Shown: positions 25,870 to 35,160, counted from the stretch's first letter. The stretch: DNA of 64,000 nt from Vibrio owensii CAIM 1854 = LMG 25443 (GCF_000817815.1 NZ_JPRD01000023.1:62001-126000), one strand, 5' to 3'. Program-made: numbers and translations. Notes: a model not told the origin generated them from the sequence alone.

Positions 25870-26832
25870 ATGAGCAAAGTACTGGTAATTTCAGGCCACC
25901 CAAACCTAGATGAGTCATACACAAACACCGTTATCATAGACGAGCTAAAAGCGGGACTGATTGATGTTGAAGTTCGCCGCCTAGATACTCTGTACCCGAA
26001 CTATCAAATTGATGTTGAAGCAGAGCAAGCGGCGCTCGTGAGTGCGGATGTGGTTGTGCTTCAATTCCCATTCTACTGGTACTCGTCACCAGCCTTACTG
26101 AAAAAGTGGGTGGATGATGTATTCAATTTCAACTTCGCTTACGGCCCAGAAGGCGACAAGTTAAAAGGTAAAGATTTCATTCTTTCTTTTACGGTAGGTG
26201 GTCCTGAAGAGTCTTACGATCCACTTGGCTACAACCACTTTACTATTGAGCAGTTTGTTTACCCATTCCAACAAACCGCTTACTTGGCAGGTATGAATTA
26301 CCGCAAGCCAATTTACACGCACCGCATGGTTTACATTCCAAATGTGTACAACAAATTGGAAGAGGTGCAAGCGCGTGCAAAAGATCATGCGAGCCGTTTG
26401 TTGGCGCAGATTGAAGAGATCACGGCTTCACCAGAAAGTCGTATGCAGAAGTTTGTTGCCGAGTGGTTTGCCAAGTTCGATGTACTGGAAGAGGACACAG
26501 AGTTCTTTACCGACAAGCTAGCGCAAGATGTGAAATGGTCGATGCCAGAGGGTGAATTCCTGGGGCATGACGGTTTCCGCGATTGGTACGCGATTGCTCG
26601 TGCTACCTTCAAACCAAACTGCGATCACGACGTTCAGCAGATCGAAGTGAAACCGAATGGTGATCGTTTCCAAGTGGAACTGCGTATTCGATTAACAGCA
26701 GACAGTTATGAAGATTCGATGATGAAAGGTGAAGCCGTCAACCTAACCGTTAACGAGACGTGGCAAGTTTCGATTGAGGAAGCAGGCTCCATCACCATTC
26801 ATGAATACAACGTTGTTCCAGTGGTGAGTTAG
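25870..26832 (+). CDS. Flavodoxin-fold NAD(P)H oxidoreductase fused to a SnoaL-like domain
   Basis: A 320-residue two-domain protein. Residues 1-180 are a MdaB/KefF-like quinone reductase (LVISGHPNLDESYTN, FPFYWYSSPALLKKWVDDVF, TVGGPEESY), which binds FMN/FAD and reduces quinones. From about residue 193 a second domain (MQKFVAEWFAKFDVLEEDTEFF, GHDGFRDWYA) has the NTF2/SnoaL fold. The join has no linker stop or frameshift, so it is a genuine single gene. The LysR gene upstream is divergent. A detoxifying quinone or xenobiotic reductase is inferred. Confidence 0.85.
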   Translation: MSKVLVISGHPNLDESYTNTVIIDELKAGLIDVEVRRLDTLYPNYQIDVEAEQAALVSADVVVLQFPFYWYSSPALLKKWVDDVFNFNFAYGPEGDKLKGKDFILSFTVGGPEESYDPLGYNHFTIEQFVYPFQQTAYLAGMNYRKPIYTHRMVYIPNVYNKLEEVQARAKDHASRLLAQIEEITASPESRMQKFVAEWFAKFDVLEEDTEFFTDKLAQDVKWSMPEGEFLGHDGFRDWYAIARATFKPNCDHDVQQIEVKPNGDRFQVELRIRLTADSYEDSMMKGEAVNLTVNETWQVSIEEAGSITIHEYNVVPVVS

Positions 26833-26864
26833 CTACCCTTGACCAGTAACTCATTGCTTTATTT

Positions 26865-26895
26865 GCCCCAGGCCTTTGTGCTTGGGGCTTTTTTA
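26865..26895 (+). terminator. Terminator of the oxidoreductase gene
   Basis: GCCCCA ... TGGGGC stem with TTTTTTA behind it. Confidence 0.85.
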
Positions 26896-26945
26896 TGTGT
26901 AAGAACTTAACTTACTGACTCAACAATACAGGCAATGACGCGGAT

Positions 26946-26976
26946 AAAAAAACGAGCGCCAAATGGACGCTCGTTT
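26946..26976 (-). terminator. Terminator of the BCCT gene
   Basis: On the minus strand AAACGAGCG, a loop, CGCTCGTTTTTTT, 27 bases beyond the BCCT stop codon. Confidence 0.85.
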
Positions 26977-27002
26977 CTCATCTTAATGCTCTACAGCTTT
27001 TA

Positions 27003-28610
27003 CTAAGCGACAGATTGTTTCTGTGCTGTGTTTTGATAAGCAGGCAATTCTGATCTCAAACCTTTGATCAAACTGACACACATCAGCAATAGAACAAAGG
27101 TGAATGGCAAGCCTGTCGCCACCACGCCGGATTGAAGCGCTTGCAGTGCTTCCTTACCACCGATCCAAAGCATGACCGCAGCGATAGAGCCTTCGATACA
27201 TGCCCAGAAAATACGTTGTGGTACAGGTGCATCAATTTTACCGCCAGCCGTGATGCTATCGATAACCAATGAACCTGAGTCTGAAGAAGTGATAAAGAAC
27301 ACTAAAATCAGAACGATAGACAGAACAGAAATAACAGAGCTAAACGGCATTGCATCGTAAACGTGGAACAGCGTTAGCGAGATATCTGTCAGGCCGTTCG
27401 CACCCAATTCACCTACTTTGTTGACGACTTGATCAAGCGCGATACCGCCAAACACAGCCATCCAAATCAATGTCACAGTGGTTGGAATAACGATAACGGC
27501 AAATAGGAATTCACGAACAGTACGACCTTTTGAAACACGTGCGATAAACATACCAACGAATGGTGACCAAGATACCCACCATGCCCAGTAGAACACAGTC
27601 CAGCCGTGCATCCATTCCGGATCATCACGACCATGTGGGTTACTTAGCGCGAAGATGTCTTTTGCGTAAGCGACGGTCGTATCCCAGATAGAAGTTGTCG
27701 CTACATCAAAGCTAATGAACAACACGAAAGCCAGTAGGGCAAATGCCACTGCCATGTTGATGTTACTTAATAGCTTAACGCCGCCGTCGATGCCTCGAAC
27801 AACAGAAAGAACCGCAATAAAGGTCACAAACGCAATAACGACCATTTGCATGCCAATGCCGCCATCCAAACCAAATACATGGTTGATGCCGCTGGTGGCT
27901 TGCTGTGCACCCAAGCCAAGCGAAGTGGCTAGACCAAATAGGGTTGAAAGTACCGCAAGAATGTCGATGACGTGACCTAACCAGCCCCAAGCTCTATCAC
28001 CAAATAGTGGGTAGAACGCAGAGCGCAAAGAAAGTGGTAAGCCTTTATTGAAGGCAAAGAAAGCCAGTGAAAGTGCAACGATGGCGTAAATCGCCCAACC
28101 GTGAATGCCCCAGTGGAACATGGTTGCACCCATAGCGAGTGATTTTGCTTCCTCGGTGTAAGGTTCTACGTTCAGTGGTGTGCCGTACCAATCAGTGAAG
28201 TAAGCCGTTGGTTCCGAAACACTCCAAAATAGCAGACCGATACCCATACCCGCTGCGAACAGCATAGATAACCAAGAGGCTGTTGAGTGTTCTGCTTGCG
28301 CGTCTTTACCACCAATGCGGATTTTACCCAGCGGTGAAAGTAAGACAGCGATAGCAAATACGATGAAGAAGTTAGTAGACCACATGAAGAACACATCGAA
28401 GTCAGAAATGATGCTGTTCTTAACGCCGTTTAAGGCATCACGGGCTGTTGAAGGATCAACAATTAAAAGAGAAGCAAGACAGAGAAGAACAAGACCAGCA
28501 CTAATCCCAAATACTGGATTGTGGATATCAAATCCCCATTTTTGAACGTTATCTTGACCAACCTGATAGTCGGTAGTGTCGATACTATATTTTTTTAGTG
28601 CATTATCCAT
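27003..28610 (-). CDS. BCCT-family betaine/carnitine/choline transporter
   Basis: A 535-residue inner-membrane transporter with about twelve helices. The family signature lies in WMHGWTVFYWAWWVSWSPFVGMFIARVSKGRTVREF (about 330-365), whose tryptophans line the substrate site, with GMGIGLLFWSVSEPTAYF near 120-137. It imports quaternary-ammonium osmolytes such as glycine betaine with Na+ or H+. It has no adjacent betaine synthesis genes. The short N- and C-termini contain no long regulatory tail. Confidence 0.92.
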   Translation of the reverse strand: MDNALKKYSIDTTDYQVGQDNVQKWGFDIHNPVFGISAGLVLLCLASLLIVDPSTARDALNGVKNSIISDFDVFFMWSTNFFIVFAIAVLLSPLGKIRIGGKDAQAEHSTASWLSMLFAAGMGIGLLFWSVSEPTAYFTDWYGTPLNVEPYTEEAKSLAMGATMFHWGIHGWAIYAIVALSLAFFAFNKGLPLSLRSAFYPLFGDRAWGWLGHVIDILAVLSTLFGLATSLGLGAQQATSGINHVFGLDGGIGMQMVVIAFVTFIAVLSVVRGIDGGVKLLSNINMAVAFALLAFVLFISFDVATTSIWDTTVAYAKDIFALSNPHGRDDPEWMHGWTVFYWAWWVSWSPFVGMFIARVSKGRTVREFLFAVIVIPTTVTLIWMAVFGGIALDQVVNKVGELGANGLTDISLTLFHVYDAMPFSSVISVLSIVLILVFFITSSDSGSLVIDSITAGGKIDAPVPQRIFWACIEGSIAAVMLWIGGKEALQALQSGVVATGLPFTFVLLLMCVSLIKGLRSELPAYQNTAQKQSVA

Positions 28611-29109
28611 AAATACAACATGTACGCTTTTTTAAATGTGTCTTTCCTGAACAAGAAAAACACTAAAACCGCCCTCCGATTGTTTTGAGTTCTAATTAAA
28701 AAATGCGACGTGATCATAATGTTTTGTGTAAAACATTGCAAATCGATAGAGTTTTAAGGCTTTTAAACTGGTTGTAAGTCAGGTTTTTAGTGAAAAATAC
28801 AATGAGGTGTAATGTTTTGATGTGTAAATATTCGTTTGGTGTTAGCGAAGATTGTTTGACCAAAAGTGGCAGCGTGACGCGCGACTGAAGGTTGGTAACG
28901 CTTCAAAGAACGCGAACGCTGAACTAGGGCTAATCAAAAATCATGATTTCAAGGGGTTGGTTAACGAATAAGCACAAATTCCAACGAACTTCGCATTCTT
29001 TGGGACAAATATCGAGTAAACGTAACCAATCGTAACAGAGGTGCTGTAACTGAACAGCGTTTCCATATACTCGACTTAGTTTGTAAGTTGTAAGCCACAG
29101 AATGCTGCT
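28611..29109. other. Divergent 499-base region between BCCT and PBP5 genes
   Basis: A/T-rich, holding both promoters. I see no palindromic operator, hairpin terminator or small ORF with a convincing ribosome binding site. Confidence 0.45.
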
Positions 29110-30279
29110 ATGAGAAAAAACACTTTATTCAATGCTACGTTAGCGACCACCTTGACTGCTGTTTCTGCGTTTAGTTTTGCTGTTCCTACCGTTGTTCCAA
29201 ATGCCCCAGAGCTGAGCTCTCGTGGCTACGTATTAATGGATTACCACACTGGCACAGTGCTAGTGGAACGTGATGCCGACAAACGTCTAAACCCGGCAAG
29301 TTTGACCAAGCTGATGACCGCTTATGTTGCGGGTCAAGAGGTCAAGTCTGGCAACATTAGCCTAGACGATGAAGTGGTGATCAGCCGCAACGCGTGGGCG
29401 AAAAACTTCCCTGATTCTTCCAAGATGTTTATCGAAGTCGGCACGTCGGTTTCACTGTCGGATCTTTACCGTGGGTTGATTGTTCAATCGGGTAACGATG
29501 CCAGTGTTGCTATCGCAGAACACGTTGCAGGCAGTGAGGCGGGCTTTGTTGGTTTGATGAACAGTTGGGCGAACCAACTTGGTCTATCAAACTCTGCATT
29601 TACCAACCCACATGGTTTGGATAGCGATGGTCTGTATTCAACGCCGCGTGACATTGCAACGCTAGGCCGTGCGATTATCCGTGATCTTCCTGATATTTAC
29701 CCGTTGTACAGCGAGACTTCGTTTACCTACAACGGCATTACTCAATACAACCGTAACGGATTGCTACGTGATCGAAGCATGAGCGTTGACGGCATGAAAA
29801 CGGGTTACACCAGTGGCGCGGGTTACAGTCTCGCGACTTCTGCAACCAACGGTGACATGCGTTTAGTCGCGGTTGTGATGGGTGCGAAAAGCCCTAGCGT
29901 GCGTGAGTCAGAGAGTAAACAGCTTCTGAGCTACGGTTTCCGTTTCTTCGATACCGTTGTACCAACGCAAGCAGGTAAAGAAGTGGCAACGGCGCGCGTT
30001 TGGATGGGTAACCAAGACGAGCTAAAAGTCGGTGTTGATCGTGATATCTACCTAACGTTGCCAAAAGGTGATGTGAACAAGCTGGCAGCCGAAGTGGAAT
30101 ACAATGGCGACCTAATGGCTCCAATTCAGCAAGACCAAGTTGTCGGCAAAGTGTTGTACAAAGTCGATGGCGACGTAGTCAAAGAAGCGGAATTGGTTGC
30201 TCTTGAACCTGTTGAAGAGGGCGGCATCTTTAAACGCCTGATGGATTGGTTCAAACGTTTGGTTGCGAGCTGGTTCTAA
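29110..30279 (+). CDS. dacA: D-alanyl-D-alanine carboxypeptidase, PBP5/6 family
   Basis: A 389-residue serine peptidase of the penicillin-binding family that trims the fifth D-Ala of peptidoglycan stem peptides. Signal peptide 1-24 (cleavage near SFA-VP), then S-x-x-K as SLTK at 64-67 with the nucleophile Ser-64, SGN at 127-129 and KTG at 230-232. The C-terminal beta domain ends in an amphipathic helix (GIFKRLMDWFKRLVASWF) that anchors the protein to the outer face of the inner membrane. Vibrio usually has another PBP5; paralogy cannot be judged here. Confidence 0.92.
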   Translation: MRKNTLFNATLATTLTAVSAFSFAVPTVVPNAPELSSRGYVLMDYHTGTVLVERDADKRLNPASLTKLMTAYVAGQEVKSGNISLDDEVVISRNAWAKNFPDSSKMFIEVGTSVSLSDLYRGLIVQSGNDASVAIAEHVAGSEAGFVGLMNSWANQLGLSNSAFTNPHGLDSDGLYSTPRDIATLGRAIIRDLPDIYPLYSETSFTYNGITQYNRNGLLRDRSMSVDGMKTGYTSGAGYSLATSATNGDMRLVAVVMGAKSPSVRESESKQLLSYGFRFFDTVVPTQAGKEVATARVWMGNQDELKVGVDRDIYLTLPKGDVNKLAAEVEYNGDLMAPIQQDQVVGKVLYKVDGDVVKEAELVALEPVEEGGIFKRLMDWFKRLVASWF

Positions 30280-30303
30280 CTTCTCTTAATCCCATTCTAT
30301 TTA

Positions 30304-30335
30304 AGCCGCATCTGAGTTTCAGGTGCGGCTTTTTC
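30304..30335 (+). terminator. Terminator of the PBP5-type gene
   Basis: AGCCGCATCTGA and TCAGGTGCGGCT (one G-U pair) followed by TTTTTCATTTT. Confidence 0.87.
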
Positions 30336-30573
30336 ATTTTCCTCTCAAGCTCAGCCCTTTCTCCTCCTAACTCCACAGAAGAACATACACAAATGGCAAT
30401 AAAACTTGCCATTAGAGCATTTGCCTAACCATGGGCAGAAACGTGACATTCATATAAATGTCGATTCTTATGCATGCTTGGGAATGCATTTGATTGATGC
30501 TATGGTTTTCTTATAAATCAGATGCTTCTAAAAAGAAAAATCTAAATACAATCGAGATGGAACGTAATACTTC

Positions 30574-32088
30574 GTGAGAAAAAGCTATGTTGTCACCTTG
30601 TTAGCGGCGCTTCTTTGGGTAGTGGTCGCTTTCGCTTTGCACGATTACTGGCGTAAGGATTCGCCAAGTGAACATATCAAACAAACTGCCAGTCAAGATA
30701 CTCAAATTTTGCTTGCTAAAACAGCTCAAGGACAAGCGCTACTCGATGTGAGTTCGCTTATTTACAGTGATCCAGAAAGCGCGCAACAAGCGTTGGAGGC
30801 AGTCGGGAACGCCTTTTCGTCTGAGCTCGAAACTTCCTATGCCTTGTATCAGCAATATCGATTGGCGCGTGTGAATGATGAACCTCTATTGGCGGCAGAC
30901 TACCTTCAGCAACTTCAAGCCATTGCCCGAGAGAGCGATCAACCATGGCTTGATGCCGTGTTGCTAGCAGACAGTGCGAAAGAGCACACCTTGCACGGTC
31001 GAAATGATGTGGGTTTGAGCGAAATAAAACTCGCTATCGAGATAGCTGAGAAAGAGCACCTCAACTCGCTTTTGCCCAAGTTTTACAATGTCGCGGGCGC
31101 GTTGAGTAATGCGACAAACCAACTGGTGGATGCTCAACGTTACTTCCTTGATGGCATTGATATCGCCGAGCAAGTTGGTCAAGAGGCTTACAAAGGTACG
31201 ATTTACAATAACCTTGGTCTGCTTTATCTGCACATCGAAAGCTGGGATAGAGCATTAGAGTTCATTCAAAAAGCGCAGCAAATTTACCTCAAGCGCCATG
31301 CCAAAGGGCACAAAGCCAGAGGGTTGCAGATCATGTATCTCAATGAGGCGCATATCTACAATCGACAAGGTAAAGCCGAGTTGGCTCGCACAGCGTATGA
31401 GAAGTCGCAAGAGTTCTACAAACCTACTTCAACCAATCTGCGTCATCATCTTATTCAGTTGAAAGGCAAAGCAGATATGTTGCTGTTGGAAGAGCAATAT
31501 CCGAAAGCGTTAGAGACGACTCAACAATGTGTAATTTTGCCTTCAGCGGCGGATTATCCGATTGAATATGATAAATCTGCCGTTTTTATTTTGTGTTTCA
31601 TGTTTTGGAGTCGGTGGTCGCCTACTCAATGTAGAGCACTCTTCAAGAGAACCATTCAGAACAAAAAAACGGAGTTACGCGTGCGCAAGATTCTATCTTT
31701 GACTTTGGCTATGTCACTTACTGGCTGTGTGATGCCGCAGCACCAACCAATGGAAACAGGGCAGTGTGTGGGTGTGATGTCATCGCAAGACGCTTATGGC
31801 TACCTCAACCCAAATCACTACACCATGCAAGTGCTGGCCTTAAAGAAAGAAAAGGATGTCAAAGAGTACATTCGCTACATCGATCCTAAACATCCGGTGT
31901 GGGTAAACTGGAAAAACAGCCGTGGCACACGTTGGTACACGGTGACGGTAGGGGATTTCAAAACCAAGCAAGACGCCTACAACGCCCTGTCTTCATTACC
32001 AAGCCGAGTTAAGCAATCTTCCCCGTTTGTCTTAACGTTTGCTGAGATGCAGCGCAAGCAAGAGACCAGCGTTGTGCGCATGCGCTAG
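30574..32088 (+). CDS. TPR protein frame running in frame into a SPOR lipoprotein gene (504 codons, probable deletion scar)
   Basis: One open frame from a GTG at 30574. Residues 1-23 form a membrane anchor, and about 90-345 hold tetratricopeptide-like helices (e.g. AYKGTIYNNLGLLYLHIESWDRALEFIQKAQQIYL). After QQCVILPSAADYPIEYDKSA the sequence becomes unlike either part (FILCFMFWSRWSPTQCRALFKRTIQNKK) and then enters a complete lipoprotein gene at codon 370. Anchored TPR proteins of this kind in Vibrio often continue into a GGDEF domain; here that part is absent. I think the TPR gene lost its 3' end and the frame continues by chance through the old intergenic DNA. A true long fusion is the alternative. 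Confidence 0.55.
   Translation: MRKSYVVTLLAALLWVVVAFALHDYWRKDSPSEHIKQTASQDTQILLAKTAQGQALLDVSSLIYSDPESAQQALEAVGNAFSSELETSYALYQQYRLARVNDEPLLAADYLQQLQAIARESDQPWLDAVLLADSAKEHTLHGRNDVGLSEIKLAIEIAEKEHLNSLLPKFYNVAGALSNATNQLVDAQRYFLDGIDIAEQVGQEAYKGTIYNNLGLLYLHIESWDRALEFIQKAQQIYLKRHAKGHKARGLQIMYLNEAHIYNRQGKAELARTAYEKSQEFYKPTSTNLRHHLIQLKGKADMLLLEEQYPKALETTQQCVILPSAADYPIEYDKSAVFILCFMFWSRWSPTQCRALFKRTIQNKKTELRVRKILSLTLAMSLTGCVMPQHQPMETGQCVGVMSSQDAYGYLNPNHYTMQVLALKKEKDVKEYIRYIDPKHPVWVNWKNSRGTRWYTVTVGDFKTKQDAYNALSSLPSRVKQSSPFVLTFAEMQRKQETSVVRMR
31681..32088 (+). CDS. SPOR-domain outer-membrane lipoprotein (internal start)
   Basis: A 135-residue protein beginning at the GTG at 31681 with GGAG 6 bases upstream. 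It has a full lipoprotein signal: basic MRK, hydrophobic ILSLTLAMS and lipobox LTGC with Cys at about residue 17. Residues about 53-128 (HYTMQVLALKKEKDVKEYI to VLTFAEMQ) form a SPOR domain, which binds denuded glycan strands at the septum. Such a signal in the middle of a larger protein would be useless, so independent translation from 31681 is the better reading. Confidence 0.72.
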   Translation: MRKILSLTLAMSLTGCVMPQHQPMETGQCVGVMSSQDAYGYLNPNHYTMQVLALKKEKDVKEYIRYIDPKHPVWVNWKNSRGTRWYTVTVGDFKTKQDAYNALSSLPSRVKQSSPFVLTFAEMQRKQETSVVRMR

Positions 32089-32286
32089 TGCTGTTCCTTT
32101 CATTCCAATAAGCGCTTTATCGTTACACATCGAGCCTTTGCAATCGGTTGGAAAGGCTCAACCGAACCTCCAGTCACCCATCTTCTTCAATGTACGCGCA
32201 AGATCACGCTTCTAACGTGCTTTTGACTTTACTTGTTATCGGGTATTTTCTAGTCTTCGCATCCCACTTTTTCTGTCGGAGTCACC

Positions 32287-32991
32287 ATGAAGCAAGAAAT
32301 GTACACCACCTACGCAAAGCAATACGATTTAGCCGCGCAAGATAACCTGTACAACGCGCATTTTGAGCGTCCAAACACCCTTGAACTAGTCGGTGATGTG
32401 GCAGGTAAAAAGGTGCTGGATTTAGGTTGTGGCTCTGGTATTTACGCGCAGCTTCTTCTTGAGTTGGGCGCAAGCTCAGTAACCTGCATCGACGCTGCTC
32501 AAGAGATGATAGATATCGTAAAAGAAAAGCTTGGTAGCTCGGTCACCGCTTACGCGCAAAACTTGGCGCTCGGGTTACCAGAAGAGGCAGACGGACAGTA
32601 CGACTTGGTCATTTGCCCGCTTATGGTTCACTACATTGAAGACCTTCGCCCCTTATTTAACGATATTCAACGAGTATTAAAAGCCGGTGGTCAGTTTGTC
32701 TTCTCGACCCATCATCCATTTGCGGATTTCGAATGTTCGGCCTCTGGCAATTACTACGATAAAGAGCTGGTTGAAGATATGTGGAATACCGTAGGAGAAC
32801 CAGTTCCTGTGGCATTCTACCGCCGCTCATTACAAGACATTACCGATGCGATCACGGGCAGTAACATGGCGATGCTGGCGATTTCAGAAGGTAAGGTGAA
32901 TGAAAAAATTCGTGAAATCTCTCAGGAGCATTACCAACGTTTGGCGACGTTCCCGAACTTTATCTTCATTAAATGTGTGGCGCTGAGCTAG
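32287..32991 (+). CDS. Class I SAM-dependent methyltransferase
   Basis: A 234-residue Rossmann-fold methyltransferase: motif I VLDLGCGSGIYAQLLLE (about 43-59), acidic residue ending strand 2 in TCIDAAQEMI (about 66-75) and motif IV DLVICPLMVHYI (about 105-116), then the VLKAGGQFVFSTHHP segment. CGGAG precedes the ATG at 6 bases. The C-terminal part with FYRRSLQDITDAI resembles the small-molecule UbiE/Tam-like group. Substrate unknown; single-gene unit. Confidence 0.85.
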   Translation: MKQEMYTTYAKQYDLAAQDNLYNAHFERPNTLELVGDVAGKKVLDLGCGSGIYAQLLLELGASSVTCIDAAQEMIDIVKEKLGSSVTAYAQNLALGLPEEADGQYDLVICPLMVHYIEDLRPLFNDIQRVLKAGGQFVFSTHHPFADFECSASGNYYDKELVEDMWNTVGEPVPVAFYRRSLQDITDAITGSNMAMLAISEGKVNEKIREISQEHYQRLATFPNFIFIKCVALS

Positions 32992-33013
32992 TAAAATCAG
33001 TGAGTTCAGATAG

Positions 33014-33045
33014 AAAAAACGGAAGCGCAGAGGCTTCCGTTTTGT
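33014..33045. terminator. Bidirectional terminator
   Basis: AAAACGGAAGC and GCTTCCGTTTT around GCAGAG, between convergent methyltransferase and peroxiredoxin genes. Confidence 0.85.
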
Positions 33046-33061
33046 GATCTTAGCGTTGAGC

Positions 33062-33535
33062 TTAAAGTGCAGCGAGAATGGTCTCCGCTTTGCTTGCTTC
33101 AAATGTCTTTGGCTCTTCAACGTTTAGTGTCGTAACCACACCATTGTCGATGATCATCGCGTAACGCTGTGAACGAACGCCACCAAAACCGCCGGTGTCC
33201 ATTTCTAGGCCCAGTGCTTTAGTAAAGCTTGCGTCACCATCACCTAGCATTAGCAACTCAGATGCGTTTTGTGCTTCACCCCAAGCTTGCATTACGAATG
33301 CATCGTTAACAGATACACAAGCAATCAGGTCCACGCCTTTTGCCTTTAGTTGGTCAGCCAATACGACGTAACCTGGCAGGTGCGCTTCAGAACAAGTAGG
33401 AGTAAATGCACCTGGAACCGCAAATAGAACCACTTTCTTATCTGCAAATAGCTCTGTTACTTGGTGGTTTACCATACCATCTGCAGTCAGTTCGCTTAGC
33501 GTTGCAGCAGGCAGTGCTTGACCTTGTTGAATCAT
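33062..33535 (-). CDS. Peroxiredoxin, Prx5 family
   Basis: A 157-residue thiol peroxidase that reduces H2O2 and alkyl hydroperoxides. The active-site loop VPGAFTPTCSEAHLPGY places the peroxidatic Cys at residue 48, with the catalytic Thr at 45 and an Arg downstream (GVRSQRYAMI). No second resolving Cys is placed as in atypical two-Cys enzymes (C74 in LIACVSVN is near), so glutathione/glutaredoxin recycling is likely. Unlike some Vibrio and Haemophilus homologues it has no fused glutaredoxin domain. Alone between two terminators. Confidence 0.9.
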   Translation of the reverse strand: MIQQGQALPAATLSELTADGMVNHQVTELFADKKVVLFAVPGAFTPTCSEAHLPGYVVLADQLKAKGVDLIACVSVNDAFVMQAWGEAQNASELLMLGDGDASFTKALGLEMDTGGFGGVRSQRYAMIIDNGVVTTLNVEEPKTFEASKAETILAAL

Positions 33536-33637
33536 GATTTTCTTCCTTTTGTGTATGCTTTATTTAGCTCACTCAGTCTAGCGCTAAAACTGCAGGCTAA
33601 CCACGGAAGAAATGTAAGGTCTTAATTGGCTTCATAA

Positions 33638-33667
33638 AAACAAACCGCCTAAGTTGGCGGTTTGTTT
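33638..33667 (-). terminator. Terminator of the HlyD-type operon
   Basis: AAACAAACCGCC, loop, GGCGGTTTGTTT six bases past the adaptor stop codon, with a T-run on the minus strand. Confidence 0.85.
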
Positions 33668-33672
33668 ATTAA

Positions 33673-34662
33673 CTACATCGCGTTCAGGTAAGACTTATAA
33701 GAGTGAAGTCGAACCGTTGCTGCGCCAATCACATCAATGAAGCCAAACAGGCTGTGTGGTTTATTTACCGCAATCCACGCAGAGCCAGTCGCACCAATTG
33801 GAATGGATTTACCTTCCGGTTCGAAAATTTCCAGAATCACTGTACGGCCGTGGCTACTGGTGTTTGCGCCTACGTGTTGACGAACGCTCTGTGGGCCTTG
33901 CAATGGCGAGACCGATGATTCTCCAGTACCCGCCGTGATACTGTGAACGCGAGCTCGGAACACTTCACCCGGATACGCATCGACGTAGAACTCAGCAAAC
34001 TGACCCTGTTCAACATAGCGATAGGTTTGGTCTGGTATGCGCATCTCCAAGAACTTACGTGACGTGTCGTAGATGTGCATGTTACCTACACGGCTACCAT
34101 CTGCTACGTTCACCACTGCAACTTGGCCGTCGAAAGGCGCACGAACGGTTTTACGGCTTTGCTCAAACTCGGTCTTTTGCAAATCGGCATGCAAAGACTT
34201 CAACGACGCTTCTGCAACGCGAAGTTGAGATTCGTAGTATTCAATGTCACGCCCTTTGAAGATCTCTGGTGATGTCTTACCGCGAATAATATCGCGCTTT
34301 AACTGAGCCACGTTTTCTTCTTGCTGAACAATGCCTGCTTTGATTTTTTCTACGTCTGCCAAAGAGGTAGTGTCGACCAGCGTATAGATCACATCGCCTT
34401 TCTTCACTTCTTGGTTGTGGTCGACATAGATGTGGTCAATCTGCTCGCGAAACAGCGGAGACAACACCGAGTGGGGCGCTTTCACCGTCGATGAATAAGT
34501 CAAATCAACCGGAGCCCATAGACGTGAGAGAATTCCTAGCACCACCAGAATGAATGCACCGCCAGAGATGATCCAAAACGCGCTTTTAAATGTCCACTTA
34601 ATCGCACCCGTTGAAACCAAAATCCACATGATAAGAATGTACGGAATCATTACCTCTTTCAT
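33673..34662 (-). CDS. HlyD-family membrane-fusion (periplasmic adaptor) protein
   Basis: A 329-residue adaptor. One or two N-terminal membrane helices (about 7-22 and 29-48) are followed by a lipoyl half (APHSVLSPLFREQIDHIYVDHNQEVKKGDVIYTL), a coiled-coil hairpin (about 100-175) and the second lipoyl half with VRAPFDGQVAVVNVADGSRVG. The double-helix start resembles E. coli YiaV rather than AcrA, which has a lipid anchor. It follows a small membrane protein by three bases. No pump or outer-membrane channel is encoded nearby, so the partner is unknown. Confidence 0.85.
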   Translation of the reverse strand: MKEVMIPYILIMWILVSTGAIKWTFKSAFWIISGGAFILVVLGILSRLWAPVDLTYSSTVKAPHSVLSPLFREQIDHIYVDHNQEVKKGDVIYTLVDTTSLADVEKIKAGIVQQEENVAQLKRDIIRGKTSPEIFKGRDIEYYESQLRVAEASLKSLHADLQKTEFEQSRKTVRAPFDGQVAVVNVADGSRVGNMHIYDTSRKFLEMRIPDQTYRYVEQGQFAEFYVDAYPGEVFRARVHSITAGTGESSVSPLQGPQSVRQHVGANTSSHGRTVILEIFEPEGKSIPIGATGSAWIAVNKPHSLFGFIDVIGAATVRLHSYKSYLNAM

Positions 34663-34665
34663 GGC

Positions 34666-35160
34666 TTATTCCTCCGTCACTTTTGCGGGTGTTTGTGGTT
34701 GAGATGACAAACGGCTATTGCGAATGATGTTGCTCAGTGAGTTGCCAATGTGCTCCCAGTTAGCGAAGGCAATGATCAGCGCCAGAACCCACCAGGCTTT
34801 GTGAAGGAACAAACCACACAAGGAGAGGGCAAACACTAATTGGATATGAGAACTTTTCTTTTCTTGAGCTCGGTGAACCGCAACTTCATGGATCTGCCAT
34901 AGCAAATAGATGACAAAAAGGGCAAGGGCTATGGTGACAGAGAACAGATAACCGCTGAAGTATTCGGAGTTGAAGATCACCATCATGGTGTCGTTGGGCG
35001 TGTTGGTGAACAAGCTCATATCAATGTCTTTTGAATTGATCGTGCCCATGGGTGCAAGCAAGTAAGCCCCACCAAGCATGAGAGCCATGAATAGTGAGAA
35101 CTTTAATAGCACCATAAAAATCGCAAAGATAACGCGACCTATGGCTTTTATGACGTTCAT
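34666..35160 (-). CDS. Small inner-membrane protein paired with the HlyD adaptor
   Basis: About 164 residues from the ATG at 35160 (AAAGGTATAACT upstream); a longer frame to 35337 overlaps the divergent LysR gene and has no family support. Hydrophobic helices lie at about 8-34, 67-87, 104-120 and 123-137, with a charged middle (HEVAVHRAQEKKSSH) and a polar tail. I do not recognise a domain, but two-gene units of small membrane protein plus YiaV-like adaptor are known. Transcribed away from a LysR gene. Confidence 0.7.
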   Translation of the reverse strand: MNVIKAIGRVIFAIFMVLLKFSLFMALMLGGAYLLAPMGTINSKDIDMSLFTNTPNDTMMVIFNSEYFSGYLFSVTIALALFVIYLLWQIHEVAVHRAQEKKSSHIQLVFALSLCGLFLHKAWWVLALIIAFANWEHIGNSLSNIIRNSRLSSQPQTPAKVTEE

